64,000 nucleotides of DNA from Stenocarpella maydis (taxonomy: Eukaryota > Ascomycota > Sordariomycetes > Diaporthales > Diaporthaceae), in the NCBI GenBank assembly GCA_002270565.1, contig NQMI01000034.1, forward strand, positions 62,001 through 126,000, read 5' to 3'. The notes beneath the pieces are model-generated. The model worked only from the letters and a program-made list of their open reading frames with translations. It did no database searches and had not been told where the DNA came from. Shown piece by piece: positions 45,373 through 58,031 of this stretch. Position 1 is the first letter of the stretch, and every line of letters begins with the position of its first letter. The position numbers were made by a program, and so were the translations under genes.

Positions 45373-47349
45373 TCACCTCCTGCCCCGCCGGGGATCCAGG
45401 GCCTCGGCCCTCCTGGCGTCACGCATCTCCTTGGTCCCAAGGCTGCCGAGGCCACCCTCGCTCCTCCTCTCCCAGCCGCCGAGGCGCACGACGAGGCAGG
45501 TGGCGTTGTCACCGTCGTGGCTGACCTCGCACGCGTACTCAACGACGCTCTTGGCGCCCTGCTCGGGCGTCTTGGCCTCCTTTACGACGTCCACGATCTC
45601 CTGGTCGCTGAGCGTGCCGCTGACGCCGTCACTCATGAGGACTAGGAATGAGTACTGCGCGGGCCCTAGGTTGAGGCGCGTCAGCTCGGGCTCGGCGCTG
45701 ACCCCGATCCGCTTGGACCGCATGTCGCCGAACGACCGGCTGTTGGCCAGCCCGCCGATACGCTCCTCGCCGAAGCTGTCCGTCACCGACTCGGCGAACC
45801 GCGCCAGCCGCCGGCTCTCGCCCGGGCTGGACGGGTGGTGGTCGCTCGTCAGCGGCACCGCCAGCCCCGTCGCCGTCTCGCACAACAGGATCCGCGTGTC
45901 GCCGACGTGCGCGACCACCACAGTGCTGTGCGTCGCCGGGTGCCAGTACGGCGCCGCCGTCGGCGTCGAGATCAGCGCGATGGACGCCGTGCTGCCGCCC
46001 TTAAAGCGCGTGGGCCCGCCGATTTTGTGGCCTGACGGCGTGGCGTGCGGTGAGGACCCTAGAACCTCGTCCTGGTTGAGCGGCTGGTTGTCACTCACGT
46101 ACGGGTCATCGGGGTCGGGCTTGCGGGCCTGAGCGGTGACGAAGTCGAGGTCAGCACGGAGGAATGCGTAGGTCAAGATCGACTCTATGGACACCTTAGG
46201 GCTAGCGGGTTTTGCGTTGGGGTCCGCCGAATTCATGGCTGAAGGGCTGTCGGTATCGAAAAGGGCTGGCCTGAATCGCTTGAAGTAGCCACCAATGGTC
46301 CTCTTGTACTCGTCGAGAAGCTCCTTCTCTAGTTTGATGGCCTTTGGAAGGTCGGCTTTGACCGGAATGGGATCATGGCCTGTGGCGGTCGGCATCCTGC
46401 CATTTTCCGTAGGCGTTTCCTCCATCTGAGCCCTGACCTCGTCTGCACTCTTGATATCGACGCCCCCCGGGGCTTCTTCTTCCCCAGGGGGCTTCAAGGG
46501 CTCCGGGCTGCTGGGAACGCCAGACGGTTCCTTGGCTGCTTTGCTCTTCTTTCTGAGGCTGCTCTTCAGCTCGAACTCCTTGGCAGCCTCCTCGATGTAG
46601 CCATGCAGCTCATCCCTGAGAAACTCGGCACACTGAGAGCCGCCGTGGCCGTCGAACACGGCGAAATAGAATATCTGGGGGTCTCCAAACGAGCTGTCCG
46701 CAGTCTTGGCCTCGCCGGCATTGTTCCTCATCTCAGTCCTGACCAGGCTCATTGGCGCCCGCTTGGCGAAAGCAGGTATGTCAATTGTGCCGGCCTGGTC
46801 TGTGTCTTCGTTGTAGGGACGACTGCCCCGGCCGGTGAAGGCGCCAAAGTGGTGTTTTGCACTGCGCAATGGAATGCGCACTACGGTCAGGTCGCGGGAC
46901 AGCATGTTGGGAGGCGACGCTGGAGTTGAGGACCCGGGGCCCGGAGTATGCGGGGTCGAGGCGGCACGAGGAAGCTTGTGGTGCGGACCGCTGGCGACTC
47001 TCGAGTCGGGGTGGAGAGAGGACGAAGGGAGGTGGGTAACGAAGTAGTTGTGAAACCCGCGAGCACGGCTTATAGTTGCTTGAGGCGTCTGTTGCTGCAG
47101 GCTGCCAGGAGGCGGCGACAAAGTGGGCGAGGTCCTGTCCATGGATAGTTGACGCTGGGCGTGGAACCAGCGCCTGCTCGGAGCGCGGCCTCGCGCGACA
47201 AGGCGGGCCGCCTGCGACGCTGCCGGGCCCGCATCGTGAAAAAAGGTTGCCACGAAGCCCATGAACTCTTCGAGAAGCGCGGCGGTGTCTTCAGCCTTGG
47301 CTGCTGAGGATCGCGCCCGAGGGACCAGCGACGTCACTAGCCGAGCCAT
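45373..47349 (-). CDS. PP2C-type protein phosphatase, mitochondrial (Ptc6-like)
   Basis: Intronless, 658 aa from the ATG at 47349. Metal-dependent Ser/Thr phosphatase with all PP2C motifs in order: RPYNEDTDQ, FAVFDGHGGSQCAEF (about 230), FLRADLDF, GGSTASIALI, AHVGDTRILLC, LTSDHHPSSPGE, GGLANSRSFGDMRSK, LMSDGVSG and DNATCLVVRLGGW. The N-terminal 120 residues are Arg/Ser-rich with few acidic residues and contain RARGFHNYFVTHLPSSSLHP, fitting a mitochondrial presequence as in yeast Ptc6. A Lys/Pro/Glu-rich insert (about 260-350) interrupts the fold. The first 60 residues are variable in such proteins, so an internal ATG start is possible. Confidence 0.9.
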   Translation of the reverse strand: MARLVTSLVPRARSSAAKAEDTAALLEEFMGFVATFFHDAGPAASQAARLVARGRAPSRRWFHAQRQLSMDRTSPTLSPPPGSLQQQTPQATISRARGFHNYFVTHLPSSSLHPDSRVASGPHHKLPRAASTPHTPGPGSSTPASPPNMLSRDLTVVRIPLRSAKHHFGAFTGRGSRPYNEDTDQAGTIDIPAFAKRAPMSLVRTEMRNNAGEAKTADSSFGDPQIFYFAVFDGHGGSQCAEFLRDELHGYIEEAAKEFELKSSLRKKSKAAKEPSGVPSSPEPLKPPGEEEAPGGVDIKSADEVRAQMEETPTENGRMPTATGHDPIPVKADLPKAIKLEKELLDEYKRTIGGYFKRFRPALFDTDSPSAMNSADPNAKPASPKVSIESILTYAFLRADLDFVTAQARKPDPDDPYVSDNQPLNQDEVLGSSPHATPSGHKIGGPTRFKGGSTASIALISTPTAAPYWHPATHSTVVVAHVGDTRILLCETATGLAVPLTSDHHPSSPGESRRLARFAESVTDSFGEERIGGLANSRSFGDMRSKRIGVSAEPELTRLNLGPAQYSFLVLMSDGVSGTLSDQEIVDVVKEAKTPEQGAKSVVEYACEVSHDGDNATCLVVRLGGWERRSEGGLGSLGTKEMRDARRAEALDPRRGRR

Positions 47350-48028
47350 GATCGTGGCTGTTGCACGAAGCTGGGCCTGGATTTGTGCCCCTCTCAAGAA
47401 GGCAATATACGCCGCGAGTGGAGCAGTTAGACAGGAGAGGAGAGGCGGAGGGGTTGGTTGGGCGGCACCTCGAGGACTATCGGAGGTCCATCAGCAGACA
47501 TGCAGACTCAGAAGTGCCAAGGTGCAAGCTGACGTATCGTGCGGACCGCTCGTGGGTTGCCGTCTGTGGGCGTGGGTAGTCGAGTAGAAATCGAGGTGCC
47601 TATAGCTGTTGTCGTCGATGTTGCTGAGAGACTCCAAGTCGATAGGAACCATGAAAGAAGGAGAAAAGCCGAGGTGCCTGGAGAGCTCCATAGCAGGGTA
47701 CTGCATTAAACAGGAATAGCCGGGAGTCCAAATGCCATCATCGCAGGTTGTTGAGTCCCACCCAATTGATAGGCAGCTGGCAGGTCTGGATCAAGTGCCC
47801 TGGGTGCCCCTGCTCTCGGGTAATACACTACAGCAGTCCGGGATCCCCACGGCTGCCGTCGGGTCGTTGCTCGTGCACCACGACGTCACCCATCAAGCGA
47901 GGCTGTTTGAATCCGACACCCATCCGCCCTCTCACATTAACCCCCCCCATATCATATCTACTTCAGTCTCGCAGCGCTTTTCCGTCTATTATGATCTGCG
48001 CCGACCACTGTGCTTGCCGAGTTACCCC
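47350..48028. other. Divergent promoter, PP2C / BTB gene
   Basis: 679 bp between two start codons. The BTB frame is open upstream, but the first convincing ATG is at 48029. No specific motif recognised. Confidence 0.45.
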
Positions 48029-49755
48029 ATGGACGAAGCATCCGAGACTGCCCAAGATGATGGAGTCCCTGCATCGCCCACTGACCTGCCAAAGGTCATC
48101 ACCATCGCCCCGAAAGGCGACATCCTCCTGGACGTGACCTTCGAGACGTCCAAGTCCACGCTCAAGGCCGCCCGCGCCGCCCTCCCCAGGCACCGGCCCG
48201 CCCAGCGGGACCCACCCGCGCCCCAGCCACTGCTGAAGCCCCGGGTTCACCTGGCCTACCGCGTGGACCTCGCCACGCTCAAGAAGCACTCGAGGTACTT
48301 CACCAACCTGTTGACCGACACGCGCTTCCGCGAGGCCCGCGCCATCGAGTCGCGCTTCCGCGACCTGTCCCTGCGCGGCGAGAAGCCCGCCGATGCCGAC
48401 TCGGACCAGCTGCCCCGCGTCGTCATCGTCGACGACGACGAGGCCACGCGGTCCGCCGGCCGCGAGGATGTCTTCCGCGACCTGCTCCGGATCCTGCACG
48501 GCGGCGGCATCACCACAAGGCCCGTGACCATGCTGTACGTCGCGACCATGGCCGTCATGGCTGACCGCTTCGCCTGCGCTCCCGCCGTATCGCGCTACCT
48601 GGCCACGGGGCTCAAGTTCAAGTGGCCTGCCACGCCCCAGCCCAAGCCGAGCGCCGACGTCGAGGGCATGGCGGGCCTCAGTGTCGCCGGGGAGGAGGTC
48701 CTGCGCCAGAAGGCGCTCGTCTCGTGGTTGCTCGACCACCCGCTCAAGTTCCAGGCGGCCACGCGGGAGCTCGTGCTCTACGGGTCCCACGCCTGGGCTG
48801 CCGTCGCCGACGACGAGGACGAAGGCGCGGGCTCGGAGCTCGCCAAGCAGCCCGAGTCGTCCCGTCGGGATGCACTTTGGTGGTATCTGCCGAATGAATT
48901 GGAGGGTAAGTGCCCTCCACCTCTTTTACGTGCTTCAAGCTTCCACGCTTTCCACACTCTCTCTTTCCACCCCCTTCCTCCGAGTACCTTTCTCGTCATG
49001 TTTCCCTGGATGCTGAGACCCGTAGAGAGGAGCTACACTACCGCCGTACCCTGATCCTCAGGACGCTGGCCTCTATAGTAGGGCACTTCCTCCGCCTCTA
49101 CTCCTCCCGCTCGCGCCAGTGCAAGCTCGGCTACGACTCGAGCGCGGCCTGCGACTCGTTCCAGCTGGGCGAGATGGTCAAGTTCTTCACGGCCAAGAAC
49201 CTGCTCTTCCTCGTCAACTTCTCGCCCTCGTCGCAGGCGAGTATCAAGGACTTCGCCGCCGTCGACGTGAGCTCCGTCCTCGCGGCCCTGCGCCAGAGCC
49301 CCAACTACCAGATCGACAAGAACCACACCAACTGCGGCCTCAGATCCAAGATCACCCCGATCCTCGAGCACGTCCAGGTCATGCTGAGCTCCAACGTCGT
49401 GGGCGTGAGCCTGCAGGCGTGGAAGAAGGAGCCCGAGGGCGCGACATGGGTCGCGGCCGAGGCGGCGTCGGGTGGCCGAGGCGGCGCGGACGCTGAGGCC
49501 GGCAGGGCGGTGGGCCGTAGGAGGGAGTTCAGCGTCGGCGGCGCCAGTGCTGAGGGAAGGGGTCCCGGGAGGAGCAAGGTGTTCCGCTTCACAAGGGCCC
49601 TCGCCCAGGACCAGCGGCTCAGGTACGAGGGCACAATGGCGGCCGACAAGATGGCCCTGGAGCTGTTCATGGCCGACGAGTGGGACTGGACTCCGGAGGA
49701 CGACATGGGCTCCTCCGGGGGCAGGGAGTTTGCGACGACAAAGTGGCTCAAGTGA
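48029..49755 (+). CDS. BTB/POZ-like domain protein of unknown function
   Basis: 534 aa, exons 48029-48905 and 49028-49755 (122 bp intron, GTAAGT...GAG). The acceptor was chosen because it joins LPNELE to EELHYRRTLILRTL in frame. A BTB-like fold is suggested by ILLDVTFETSKSTLKAA, an insertion, then HLAYRVDLATLKKHSRYFTNLLTDTR and a helical stretch to ADRFACAPAVSRYL. The C-terminal half has CKLGYDSSAACDSFQLGEMV, CGLRSKITPILEHVQ and an Arg/Gly/Ala-rich insertion. Such fungal BTB proteins are common and mostly uncharacterised. It converges on the decarboxylase gene. Confidence 0.85.
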
Positions 49756-50344
49756 TTTCTCTTCCTGGTTGTAGCGAGCGCACGGCACGACAGCACGGGA
49801 GGGTTAACCAAGCCCTGTAGACATTTCGTTTGGAAAGCCTTGTCCTCGTGATAGATAGACTTCGACCCGTTCATTTGTTGAGGTTCACTCCTCACAGCCA
49901 GTTTCGGCAGCAGCAGATGGCATCTCTAAAACCAATGCGTCTCGATACCCAAACTTTAAGAGTACATGTTCCCATGGTTTCGAATTATCGTAAACCAGGC
50001 CACCTCACCTTGGCACTACGGCACACAGTGACGTCAGGTATCAGCACCACGTGGAGGCTCGTATCGACTTTGCCAGGAGGCATGATGGCCAACACAGAGG
50101 GCTTCCGTATATATACAAATCGCCTTGCAACAGAGGCATCTGTCTAGGTCGTCGTGGCCGGGCTGATCAGGTCCCCCCATTTTCGATTTCCCGTGACACC
50201 AATAACTCGACGAGTCTGCAGAGTAAACTTGAAATGATGGCCGCGGTTCTCTGAAATGTTCCGACTGGGTATCCAAATCCGACTTCCTCAACTCCCACCC
50301 GCCAAAGCCATAGCCATGGGGCGGATTTTAATCAAGCTCTAGCC
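49756..50344. other. Convergent intergenic region, BTB gene / pyr4
   Basis: 589 bp between stop codons, presumably 3' UTRs. Nothing else seen. Confidence 0.5.
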
Positions 50345-51532
50345 CTAATTCCTCAGCCTCGCCTGATAGGCCTTCCATGCCCTCACCCGGTATCTTTCTG
50401 CCTCTCCCTGAGGGTCTCCCGCCTTGATGATACCCCTTCCCACGATTACGATATCCGTTCCGCTTATGCCGATCAGCTTCGACGGCGTGTTGTACTGTTG
50501 GCCCATCCCGTCGCCCTGCATGCCTTCTCCGTTCTCCTCCTCGCCCTCTGGCGGCAGCTTGCAGCCTGGAGTCATGTGGATGAAGTTGTCCTCGGCCTCC
50601 GAGTTTAGGTTCTCCTGCGCCACGTATCCCATCACAAAGTCCTTGTGCTCCCTCGCCGCCTCGATGCATGCGTTTGTGTAGCGTGCGTCCATGAGATTGC
50701 CACTGCTGGACATTTGCGCGAGGAGTAGTAGGCCCCTCTCGAGCGGTGCCTCCTCAATGCCAGGGAAGACGATGTCGTCGACGTCGGACAGGCTCTTGGA
50801 AAGGCGTGGGGAGTCGGCCGGCTCGAAGGACTGTGTCACCGTGGTGATGCTGACGATGCTGCCCTTTCGCCCATCGGCGTCTCTAGGCGGTGGGGGCGGT
50901 GCCATCATGTTGCCGTCCCTGGCCTCGAGGGTGGCGGAGGGCTTCCTCTGACCGTTGCTGCCGAGGGCACCAGCGCTCTCGTCTTCGTCCTCGTCCATCT
51001 CGTCGGACTCACTCTCGAAACCGTCGCTCACGGGTGTCCCAACTGTGACGCTCGTGCGCACCTCGTAATTGATCCTTTCCCGCCATTTGGAAGCTGCCTC
51101 GGCCATTGCTCCCACCATCGGCTTGCCCGCCGAGATGTTCGCGTTGACGATGTGCGCCCAGTCAATGACCCTTGCGGTTCCACCCACAAACTGCATCTGC
51201 ACCGTGCTGCCAATGTCGCAGTACTTGCGATCCTCGAAGATGAGAAAGCCATGTTTTCTGGCCAGAGCCGCGAGGTACGCTCCCGTGCCCGTCTGGGGGT
51301 TGAAGTCCCAGCCCATGACAAGGTCATAGTGCGTTTTGAGAACGACAATCGAGGGCCCGACCTTGTCAGCCAGAGACAGGAGTTCCCGTGCGTTGTATAC
51401 ATCGGCAGACACGCACAAGTTCGACTGCTTGAGTTCCATTAAGCGGAGGAGGTAGTTTGTCAGCGGATGTGTCGCGCTCGCAGCCCTGTCGCCGTAGCTA
51501 GTCGTTAAACTGGGGTGCCTCGGTGCCGACAT
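50345..51532 (-). CDS. pyr4: Orotidine-5'-phosphate decarboxylase
   Basis: Intronless, 395 aa. Last step of UMP synthesis: decarboxylates OMP to UMP. The catalytic tetrad segment [10 protein letters not shown] (Asp101, Lys103, Asp106) is intact, with earlier LCVSADV and VLKTHYD and late [11 protein letters not shown] for phosphate binding. Between about residues 165 and 260 there is a long acidic and proline-rich insert ([23 protein letters not shown]), as in Pezizomycotina such as Neurospora PYR-4, while yeast Ura3 lacks it. The ATG at 51532 gives the family N-terminus ([19 protein letters not shown]). Confidence 0.97.
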   Translation of the reverse strand: MSAPRHPSLTTSYGDRAASATHPLTNYLLRLMELKQSNLCVSADVYNARELLSLADKVGPSIVVLKTHYDLVMGWDFNPQTGTGAYLAALARKHGFLIFEDRKYCDIGSTVQMQFVGGTARVIDWAHIVNANISAGKPMVGAMAEAASKWRERINYEVRTSVTVGTPVSDGFESESDEMDEDEDESAGALGSNGQRKPSATLEARDGNMMAPPPPPRDADGRKGSIVSITTVTQSFEPADSPRLSKSLSDVDDIVFPGIEEAPLERGLLLLAQMSSSGNLMDARYTNACIEAAREHKDFVMGYVAQENLNSEAEDNFIHMTPGCKLPPEGEEENGEGMQGDGMGQQYNTPSKLIGISGTDIVIVGRGIIKAGDPQGEAERYRVRAWKAYQARLRN

Positions 51533-54500
51533 GGTGAATGCTGGCGGGGGGCGGGAGTCGCGCGGGAGGATGGTCTGCGGAAACTGAAGTCTTGCGGGAT
51601 GGTATGGCTGGTCTGTGTCTGATCGAGGCTGCCGAGATGGGTGCTTAGGATGGACAATGCGACGATAGAGAGTAGAGATTTGAATATCTCACCAGCGCAG
51701 TCAGGTGCAAGGTTGAGCGTAGCTGATGGTCCCGTCAATTTCTGTTTGGCGTTGAGGGGAGCCGGCGCACTGGCAGGGGTAGTTGCTAGTATGGGTAGAA
51801 TTGACTAGAGTGTCTGAGATTGAAGACTCGGTTCAAGTCTCACCGCACAGACTGGTGTGATTTGCCAGCAAGTGCTGTTCCTTGACGGCCCGTTTCGCTG
51901 GTAAGAGCCAAAGGCAAGCTAGCGCGTTGTTTACTTCAATCCGAGCGGTACGAGTCGCAGAGTGCGGGAGACGTTGGGTCGAGGTGAGTAGGTTGAGGAG
52001 GGCGATGTTGGAGTTGTTCGGCCTCAACTTTGAGAAGCAGAGAGGCAGGCTCCGGGAAGCAGGCTGGCAGAGGGTGATACTGCTGACGTTTGTTCGTCAA
52101 AGAGATTGCTGTGCGGCAAAGACACCAACTGTGAGGGGTGGGGGCCAATTGGTCGATGATGCGTTGGACGTGTGCGGCGGGACTTGTCAGTGGTGTAAGA
52201 TAGCAACACAGCTGTGCAGGTGGTGCAGGGTAGGATCTTCTGCGGGCTGGGGTGGTGGTAATAGTGCAGAGCAGTATGCAATGCTGCGCAGAGCAGGCAG
52301 TTAGTTGGTGGTTGCTGATGGGGAGAGGCAGGCTGGTGTTTTTGGTATATTCCACCAAGTATACGAGACAAGGTAGATAGATATGCAGGTGGTCCCCGAG
52401 TGACGTCGACAGCTGTGGGGGATGGCTGTTGTGTCACGGGTTGGCAGGCCAAGCCGAGAGGTGATATAGACCAGAAGAGGCAGAGGAGGGAGGGGTGGTG
52501 TACGTGGGAAGGATGCTTAGGAAGGGAGAGTGTTTGTTTGTAGGTTGGCTTGGCCTGGTTAAGGATAGATGGCCAGGACTGGGTCAAGAAGGCAGGTCGA
52601 GACGAAGGGAGGCTAGGTAAGGCAAGAGGCGCAGAGAGGGAGCAGACAGGAGCAGAGGGAAGGGGAGAAAAGGCAGGAAAGAATTTATCGGCCGCTGCAG
52701 TCTTGCCGCCTGTCTATCCAGCCTGTGTATTTCTTCTGGGTAAATTCTTTTATTTTTATTCTTTATTTTTGTTTATTTTTGTTTGGTTTCGAATTTTTTT
52801 TTTCGTTTTCCCCTGCTCCCCTCCCCCCTTCTCCGTCTTCCTTCTTACATAGTATTATTCTGTTGACCCGCAGCTCCAGTCTCGTCCGTGTTATATGTCC
52901 CAGGACTAATTACCAGGAAGTCCAGGTCTGACAAGGGCAAGCAGAGGCCTGTCTGCGGGCTGATGAGGCGGGGTGGGCGGTGTCGAAGCTGCACCAGGGT
53001 TCCCAGGGCTGGAAGGCCCGCCGCAAAAGGCACAGTTAGGGCCTGTGCTCGCTCACAGGGGCTGAGGGGGTGGGCAGCTCCAAAGGCCCAGACTCCGGAT
53101 TCTCTCGCTCAGGGCACAGGGCACAAGCTGGCAGGTCCCCTGCCCCCCCCCTTGCGTGCAGGCTAGCAGGCTGGCCGGCAGGCCGGCAGGAGGGTGGGCC
53201 ATGGCCCTGGATCTACCACGCAGCAAAGCACAGCTGCTGCGACAAACGGCAGGGCGCACGTCCACAGCCTGAGCCTGGGCTCACAGTGCTGCTACCGCGG
53301 GCACGAAGGAGCTGTGACGTCTGGCTTGACTAAGGCAAGCAGCCTCAGACCCCAAAATAGAGTTAGTTCACCCTCCGCCCATCAGACCATCCCATCAGAT
53401 ATGACTGACCACCCCCTCGAGCCCTGATGGCACTCGTCATTTCTTCTACCCTTTTCAGGCCAGTTGGCTTTGCAATTGACCGATAGCCACCTGCTGCCGC
53501 CCGCTGTCACCAATGCTGCACCGTCACCTTGACCTGTCTCACACTCGCATGGCAGGTAGTGCTATCCACGGCCTGCTGATGGGAACAGAGCCTACGCCCG
53601 AGATGAGCTCCAGTCCAACCCATAAAGGTCATCTCTCATCTCTCCTCTCGCCCCACGTCCCGCCTCCAAACCACCAACAGGCCTTGCTCACCAATACCGG
53701 CCTCATTCTGAGGCTCCTACGACTGCCACATGACGTAGGCGAGTCCGGCTCTCGCCCGTCATGCTATTTTAATGCCGTGCAATGCCAAAGGGCACGACAC
53801 GCGCAGGGGCTGATACAGGGTCGCAAGGTGAGCTCACTGGCAAGCTGCAACATGCGGGCGAGTCAAGAGCTCGACTAGCCCTGCCCACGGCTATGCACAC
53901 TATACTCTGCTGGCGCATACACAGTCTACATATGTAGTAGAGTACTTTGTAGTAGAAGTGCATATGCCATGTGGTAGGTATGGAAACGGTCAAGACCAGC
54001 CTCGCACGTCTTCTGTCCCGGAGATTGCGGGACAACTGGACGGGGCTGAAGGGGTCTGATGCCGCCCACTTGCTCTTGTCGGTACTCCCGGCCACACGGG
54101 CATCCCTACTGTAGGGTTTGCCGAGAGTTTATCTCTGGTGATCCCATCCACTTCACCGGAGCTGCCGGTGACATGGATAATTCCCATGGTGCAGCATTCT
54201 TGACATATACTACTAACACAACTGGGCTGGGGCGACCAACGAACCCCTTATTTGTCATGCAGCCCCATCCAACCCGTTTGATATTATAACAAATACTTCA
54301 CAGACGGGCACCGCCCAACAGGCAACGTCCAAGACCCAACGTCCAACCGACAGCAACACAAGAAACAAGGCGGGCAGTTGAAATGCCTGCTCTCCCCGTG
54401 CGAGATCACGCGTCCCAATTGACACAGAAGGTTTCCCCTTACCATGTACACACCCGACCGAGACCCTCGTATCTGCATCGAGAAGCATATCCTCAAGCAT

Positions 54501-55387
54501 ACCCCCCCCCCCAAGGACGCCAGATGTCGTCACGGAACTCCTTGCTGGAGATGATGGGTGCTTTGGAACGTGCTTCACCGGAGCAGTATTGCTTGGTGGG
54601 CAGGTCTAGCATGCGGATATGGATATAGTCTCCCTACTGTGGGCAGGGCGGCAGGCAGGTCCGGCTCATGCGGCCGGAATGCGGCCTGCTGGCGGGTTGC
54701 CTTGAGCTTCGATCTCCCTGGCGCCTCTGAAATCTTGATGCCGTGTCAAGCTCGACGCAGAGAGAGGCTGCCCTGGGGATCCCACTTACTCTCATGACTA
54801 CCAAAAGCTGGCAGGTGAGGCGGCCGCGCTAGGAACGGCCGGAAGACGATCCCTGCCCAGGCTGCCAGTTTGCTTGAGAGAAGCCTTATCGCTCGGGCTT
54901 ATCGAATCCCCCATCAGAAGCTGTGCAGTTCGGGCACTTCTTGAAGCTTCCTATTCCTAATAAGTCACCTCGGCCTGGCGACGCTTACATTTGGATTCGC
55001 GTCTGCCCATCTCGCTTGCAAACCCGTATTCTCTTGTCCCCTTCCCTTTCGCCATTAGTACGGCCGTGTGAACACCAACAGAGTAATCTGCAGAGCATAC
55101 AGAAGCTCACCCTGCCACTGCACGTGAAAAGAGAGCTCCCCACCTGCTGCTTCCCACGCCACTCCCACGCCACGTAGAGCCAACGAGCCAGCTCCACACG
55201 TCTCTTCTTCCAACCGGTCTTGATATCCACTGGAGTCTTTCACGGCCGGCCTGCTCGGGACATACGAGAGACACCCATCCAAGCACATCAAAACCTCGGC
55301 AACCCACGATCGACACCAAGACACCGTTGTCTTTCGTGTTCAGCCCCGTTCCAACATCCCACCTGCGATTCATTGATCCACATTGCC
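51533..55387. other. 3.9 kb intergenic region, pyr4 / PI synthase
   Basis: Divergent genes, so promoters lie at both ends. A T-rich patch lies at about 52738-52815. Open frames up to 187 aa (52024-52587 minus) are low-complexity Pro/His/Ser without motifs. A GGTTCAA near 51830 was checked as a tRNA T-loop and rejected. No gene is supported. Confidence 0.45.
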
Positions 55388-56537
55388 ATGTCTGGAGCTA
55401 GGACCCGACGACAGGCAGCGCTGGCCGCCGCGGCTGACGAGACTCGTATCAAAACGAAGCCCGAACCCCCACCACAAGCACAGCCCGTTGTTGCCAATAG
55501 CAATGGCTCAGCCCGTGCCTCAGCTGGCGGTGTCGCTCAACCTGCCCGGTCCCAGGAGAACATCTTCTTCTTCATACCCAATCTGATCGGTACGCAATGT
55601 CTCCGCTCCTCAAGACCGCCCTGCGGCCCCCACCATGGTCCGCAGCACGACGCCTCAAGCTGGTCACCAGCACGCGCAGCAAGCTGACAGCTCTCCCCGA
55701 AAGGCTACGTCCGAATCGTCCTCGCCATTTCGTCCCTCTACTACATGCCGCTCCACCCCCGGACCTGCTCGCTCCTTTACAGCATCTCCTGCCTCCTCGA
55801 TGCCCTCGATGGATATGCGGCGCGGTACTACGAGCAGAGCACGCGCTTTGGCGCCGTCCTTGACATGGTGACGGACCGATGCACGACCTCGTGCCTGCTG
55901 GTGTTTCTCTCGTCCGCCTTCCCCCGGTGGGCCATCATCTTTCAGAGCTTGATCTCGCTCGACTTTGCCAGCCACTACATGCACATGTACACGACCCTCG
56001 TCATGGCTGGCTCCAACACGAGCCACAAGTCAGTGGACAAGAGCAGGAGCTGGCTTCTGAACCTCTACTATACAAACAGGGTACGCTCCGCCACCTCCAA
56101 AAACAAGTACCTGTTGGAGATGCTCCGAAACCGGACTGACAAGGGATCTCTAGGTGGTCCTGTTTGTTGCGTGTGCCCTGAATGAGCTATTCTTCATTGC
56201 CCTGTACTTGTTGTCGTTTTCCTCGCCCACCCTCTCGCCCGCACTCCTGTCTTCCCCCGTCGCGGATAACCTCCAGGCGGGAGCCCAGGTCAACAGTTCG
56301 GTGCTGGAGAAGGTCTTCACCAGCCCCTACAGCGCCGCAGCCCTCGAGCTTGCCCGCGCCAACAAGATGGACAGCACGGTGCCCTGGATCCTCGCCGGTA
56401 TCAGCTTTCCCGTCATGGCCTACAAGCAAATCATGAACGTCATCCAGCTGGTCAAGGCTAGCAAGTGGCTAGCTGAGGGGGACGTTGCCATGAGGCAAGA
56501 ACAGGGCCTACCCAGGAAGAAGGGAAAGACCGCCTGA
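55388..56537 (+). CDS. pis1: CDP-diacylglycerol--inositol 3-phosphatidyltransferase (PI synthase)
   Basis: 320 aa, exons 55388-55589, 55704-56080 and 56154-56537. It makes phosphatidylinositol from CDP-DAG and myo-inositol in the ER membrane. The CDP-alcohol phosphotransferase signature DGxxARx8Gx3Dx3D is complete: ALDGYAARYYEQSTRFGAV then LDMVTDR, in the second exon. ENIFFFIPNLIGYVRI and the short loops between hydrophobic helices match yeast Pis1. The N-terminal 60 residues are a Ser/Ala/Gln-rich extension beyond the yeast protein. The third exon holds two more hydrophobic segments and the lysine-rich end RKKGKTA. All junctions keep phase. Confidence 0.95.
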
Positions 56538-58031
56538 GTGCATCACCTGCTAGGTGCAGGTCAGGCCACCAGACAAGATGCCAGCTCGGCTGCGCTAGCC
56601 AGAGCAAGCTCACACATGGATATTTTATCTCCATTCCTCTAGAAGAGTGGGATTCAGCGTTAAAAAGGGGGCTCATTGGCGAAAACACATTCCACGGGTG
56701 GAGTGACTGATTCGGAGGAGGAGGAGTTGCGTTTGGTGGCCTTTTCGTGGAGTGGAGGTAAGAACATGACTTTGAGGGACCAAGGTTCGTCGGACTGGGT
56801 GAATCAGGGTGAAGGCGGGGCGGCCAGAAAGGCCCCCCTGAAGCGTCATGCTGCTAGAAGTCTGGTGGGTCATGCTTCACAGTGTTGTTATTTGCTCTGT
56901 ACAAAACGGGTCAGGAGTATTCCGGGGAGGACGGTCAGGTTGAACTGTGCCGCAAGGAGATTTGCAGCACAGCAAAGGAGTTTGGGCAGGATCGACGGCT
57001 ACTTTAGAGAACCGAGGCCAGTCGTTCCGGTTATCTTTTGGGCGAGGGCTTGTGGGCTGGATCAAGTGATGTTTCAATGGCCTCGCAGCCACTTTTTCCT
57101 TGGATGGCATTCCGCACTGCGCTCTGTCGGGGTTTGCTGATGACTCGGCTCCTAGTGCTATTTATTCCCGGGGCTGGGCCAGGATTTGCGCTGCATGAGC
57201 AAATGTCGGGTTGCAAAGAGCAGCAAGATAATTCAAGCGTGGTTCTGATATACGTTGTTGTGTCATTTCGTGGCGTTGTTTGTTTTGGGGGAAAGTGGCC
57301 CACCTTGGGCCTCAGCCAGATTGCTCTCAGGCAAAGCAAAGCGGGAAAACTCGAGTCGAGTACGGCGCAGGCCAGTGTGCCCCCCAATGCTCGATCATCG
57401 ACCGTCGGCCTCCGCAGCGCAGCCGCGCCTTTGATCCCGGTGATAGCCCTGGGCATCGTCATCTCAGCGTCGCCTGGAGGTTTGTAAGACGCGCTCCCGG
57501 CTGCTTGGTATTGTCCGCCTCGCTCTTGATATTGTGCCTCCCGCAACAACGCAGTCACGTCCACTGTGCCCAACACCCAGGCCCGAAAACAACAAACAAG
57601 GACGCCGGTCTCCAAACGGCCTCATTGACACCCTGCCGCCGGGATAACAAGGTGTTCTAAAGAGACCCGGAATGCTCAGGCGCCTTGCGACGACCCGCGG
57701 GGCCAAGTAGCTGGGGTATGTACAGAACAGCAAAAGGAAGGGATCACATGCGTGTAAAGATAGGAACAGGCGGACAAGGCGCTCGCTCGCCTTGGACGTT
57801 CGGATTCCATGAGTGCTCTTTGAGCGAAAGCCGCAGAAAGATGCCTGGTTAGTATATATGGGTGCGAGCGGCACCTCTCGCCCAAGAGGGCTGGTGATCC
57901 GTCTTGAGCTGCTCTACACGCCAATTACCGCGCAAGTATATATATTTCGCAGAAGACAGCGCTCAATATACTCAACACCACCTCGTAACCACAAGACGCA
58001 CACACCAACAGGCACAACGCCGACGCCAACA
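56538..58031. other. Intergenic region, PI synthase / secreted protein
   Basis: 1.5 kb of tandem-gene spacer holding the promoter of the secreted protein gene; a TATATAT lies near 57938. No motif-bearing frame seen. Confidence 0.5.

Noticed and set aside
51815..51850. CGGTTCAAGTCTC resembling a tRNA B box
   Set aside because: T-stem positions mismatch (C opposite C) and no A box or acceptor pairing was found upstream.
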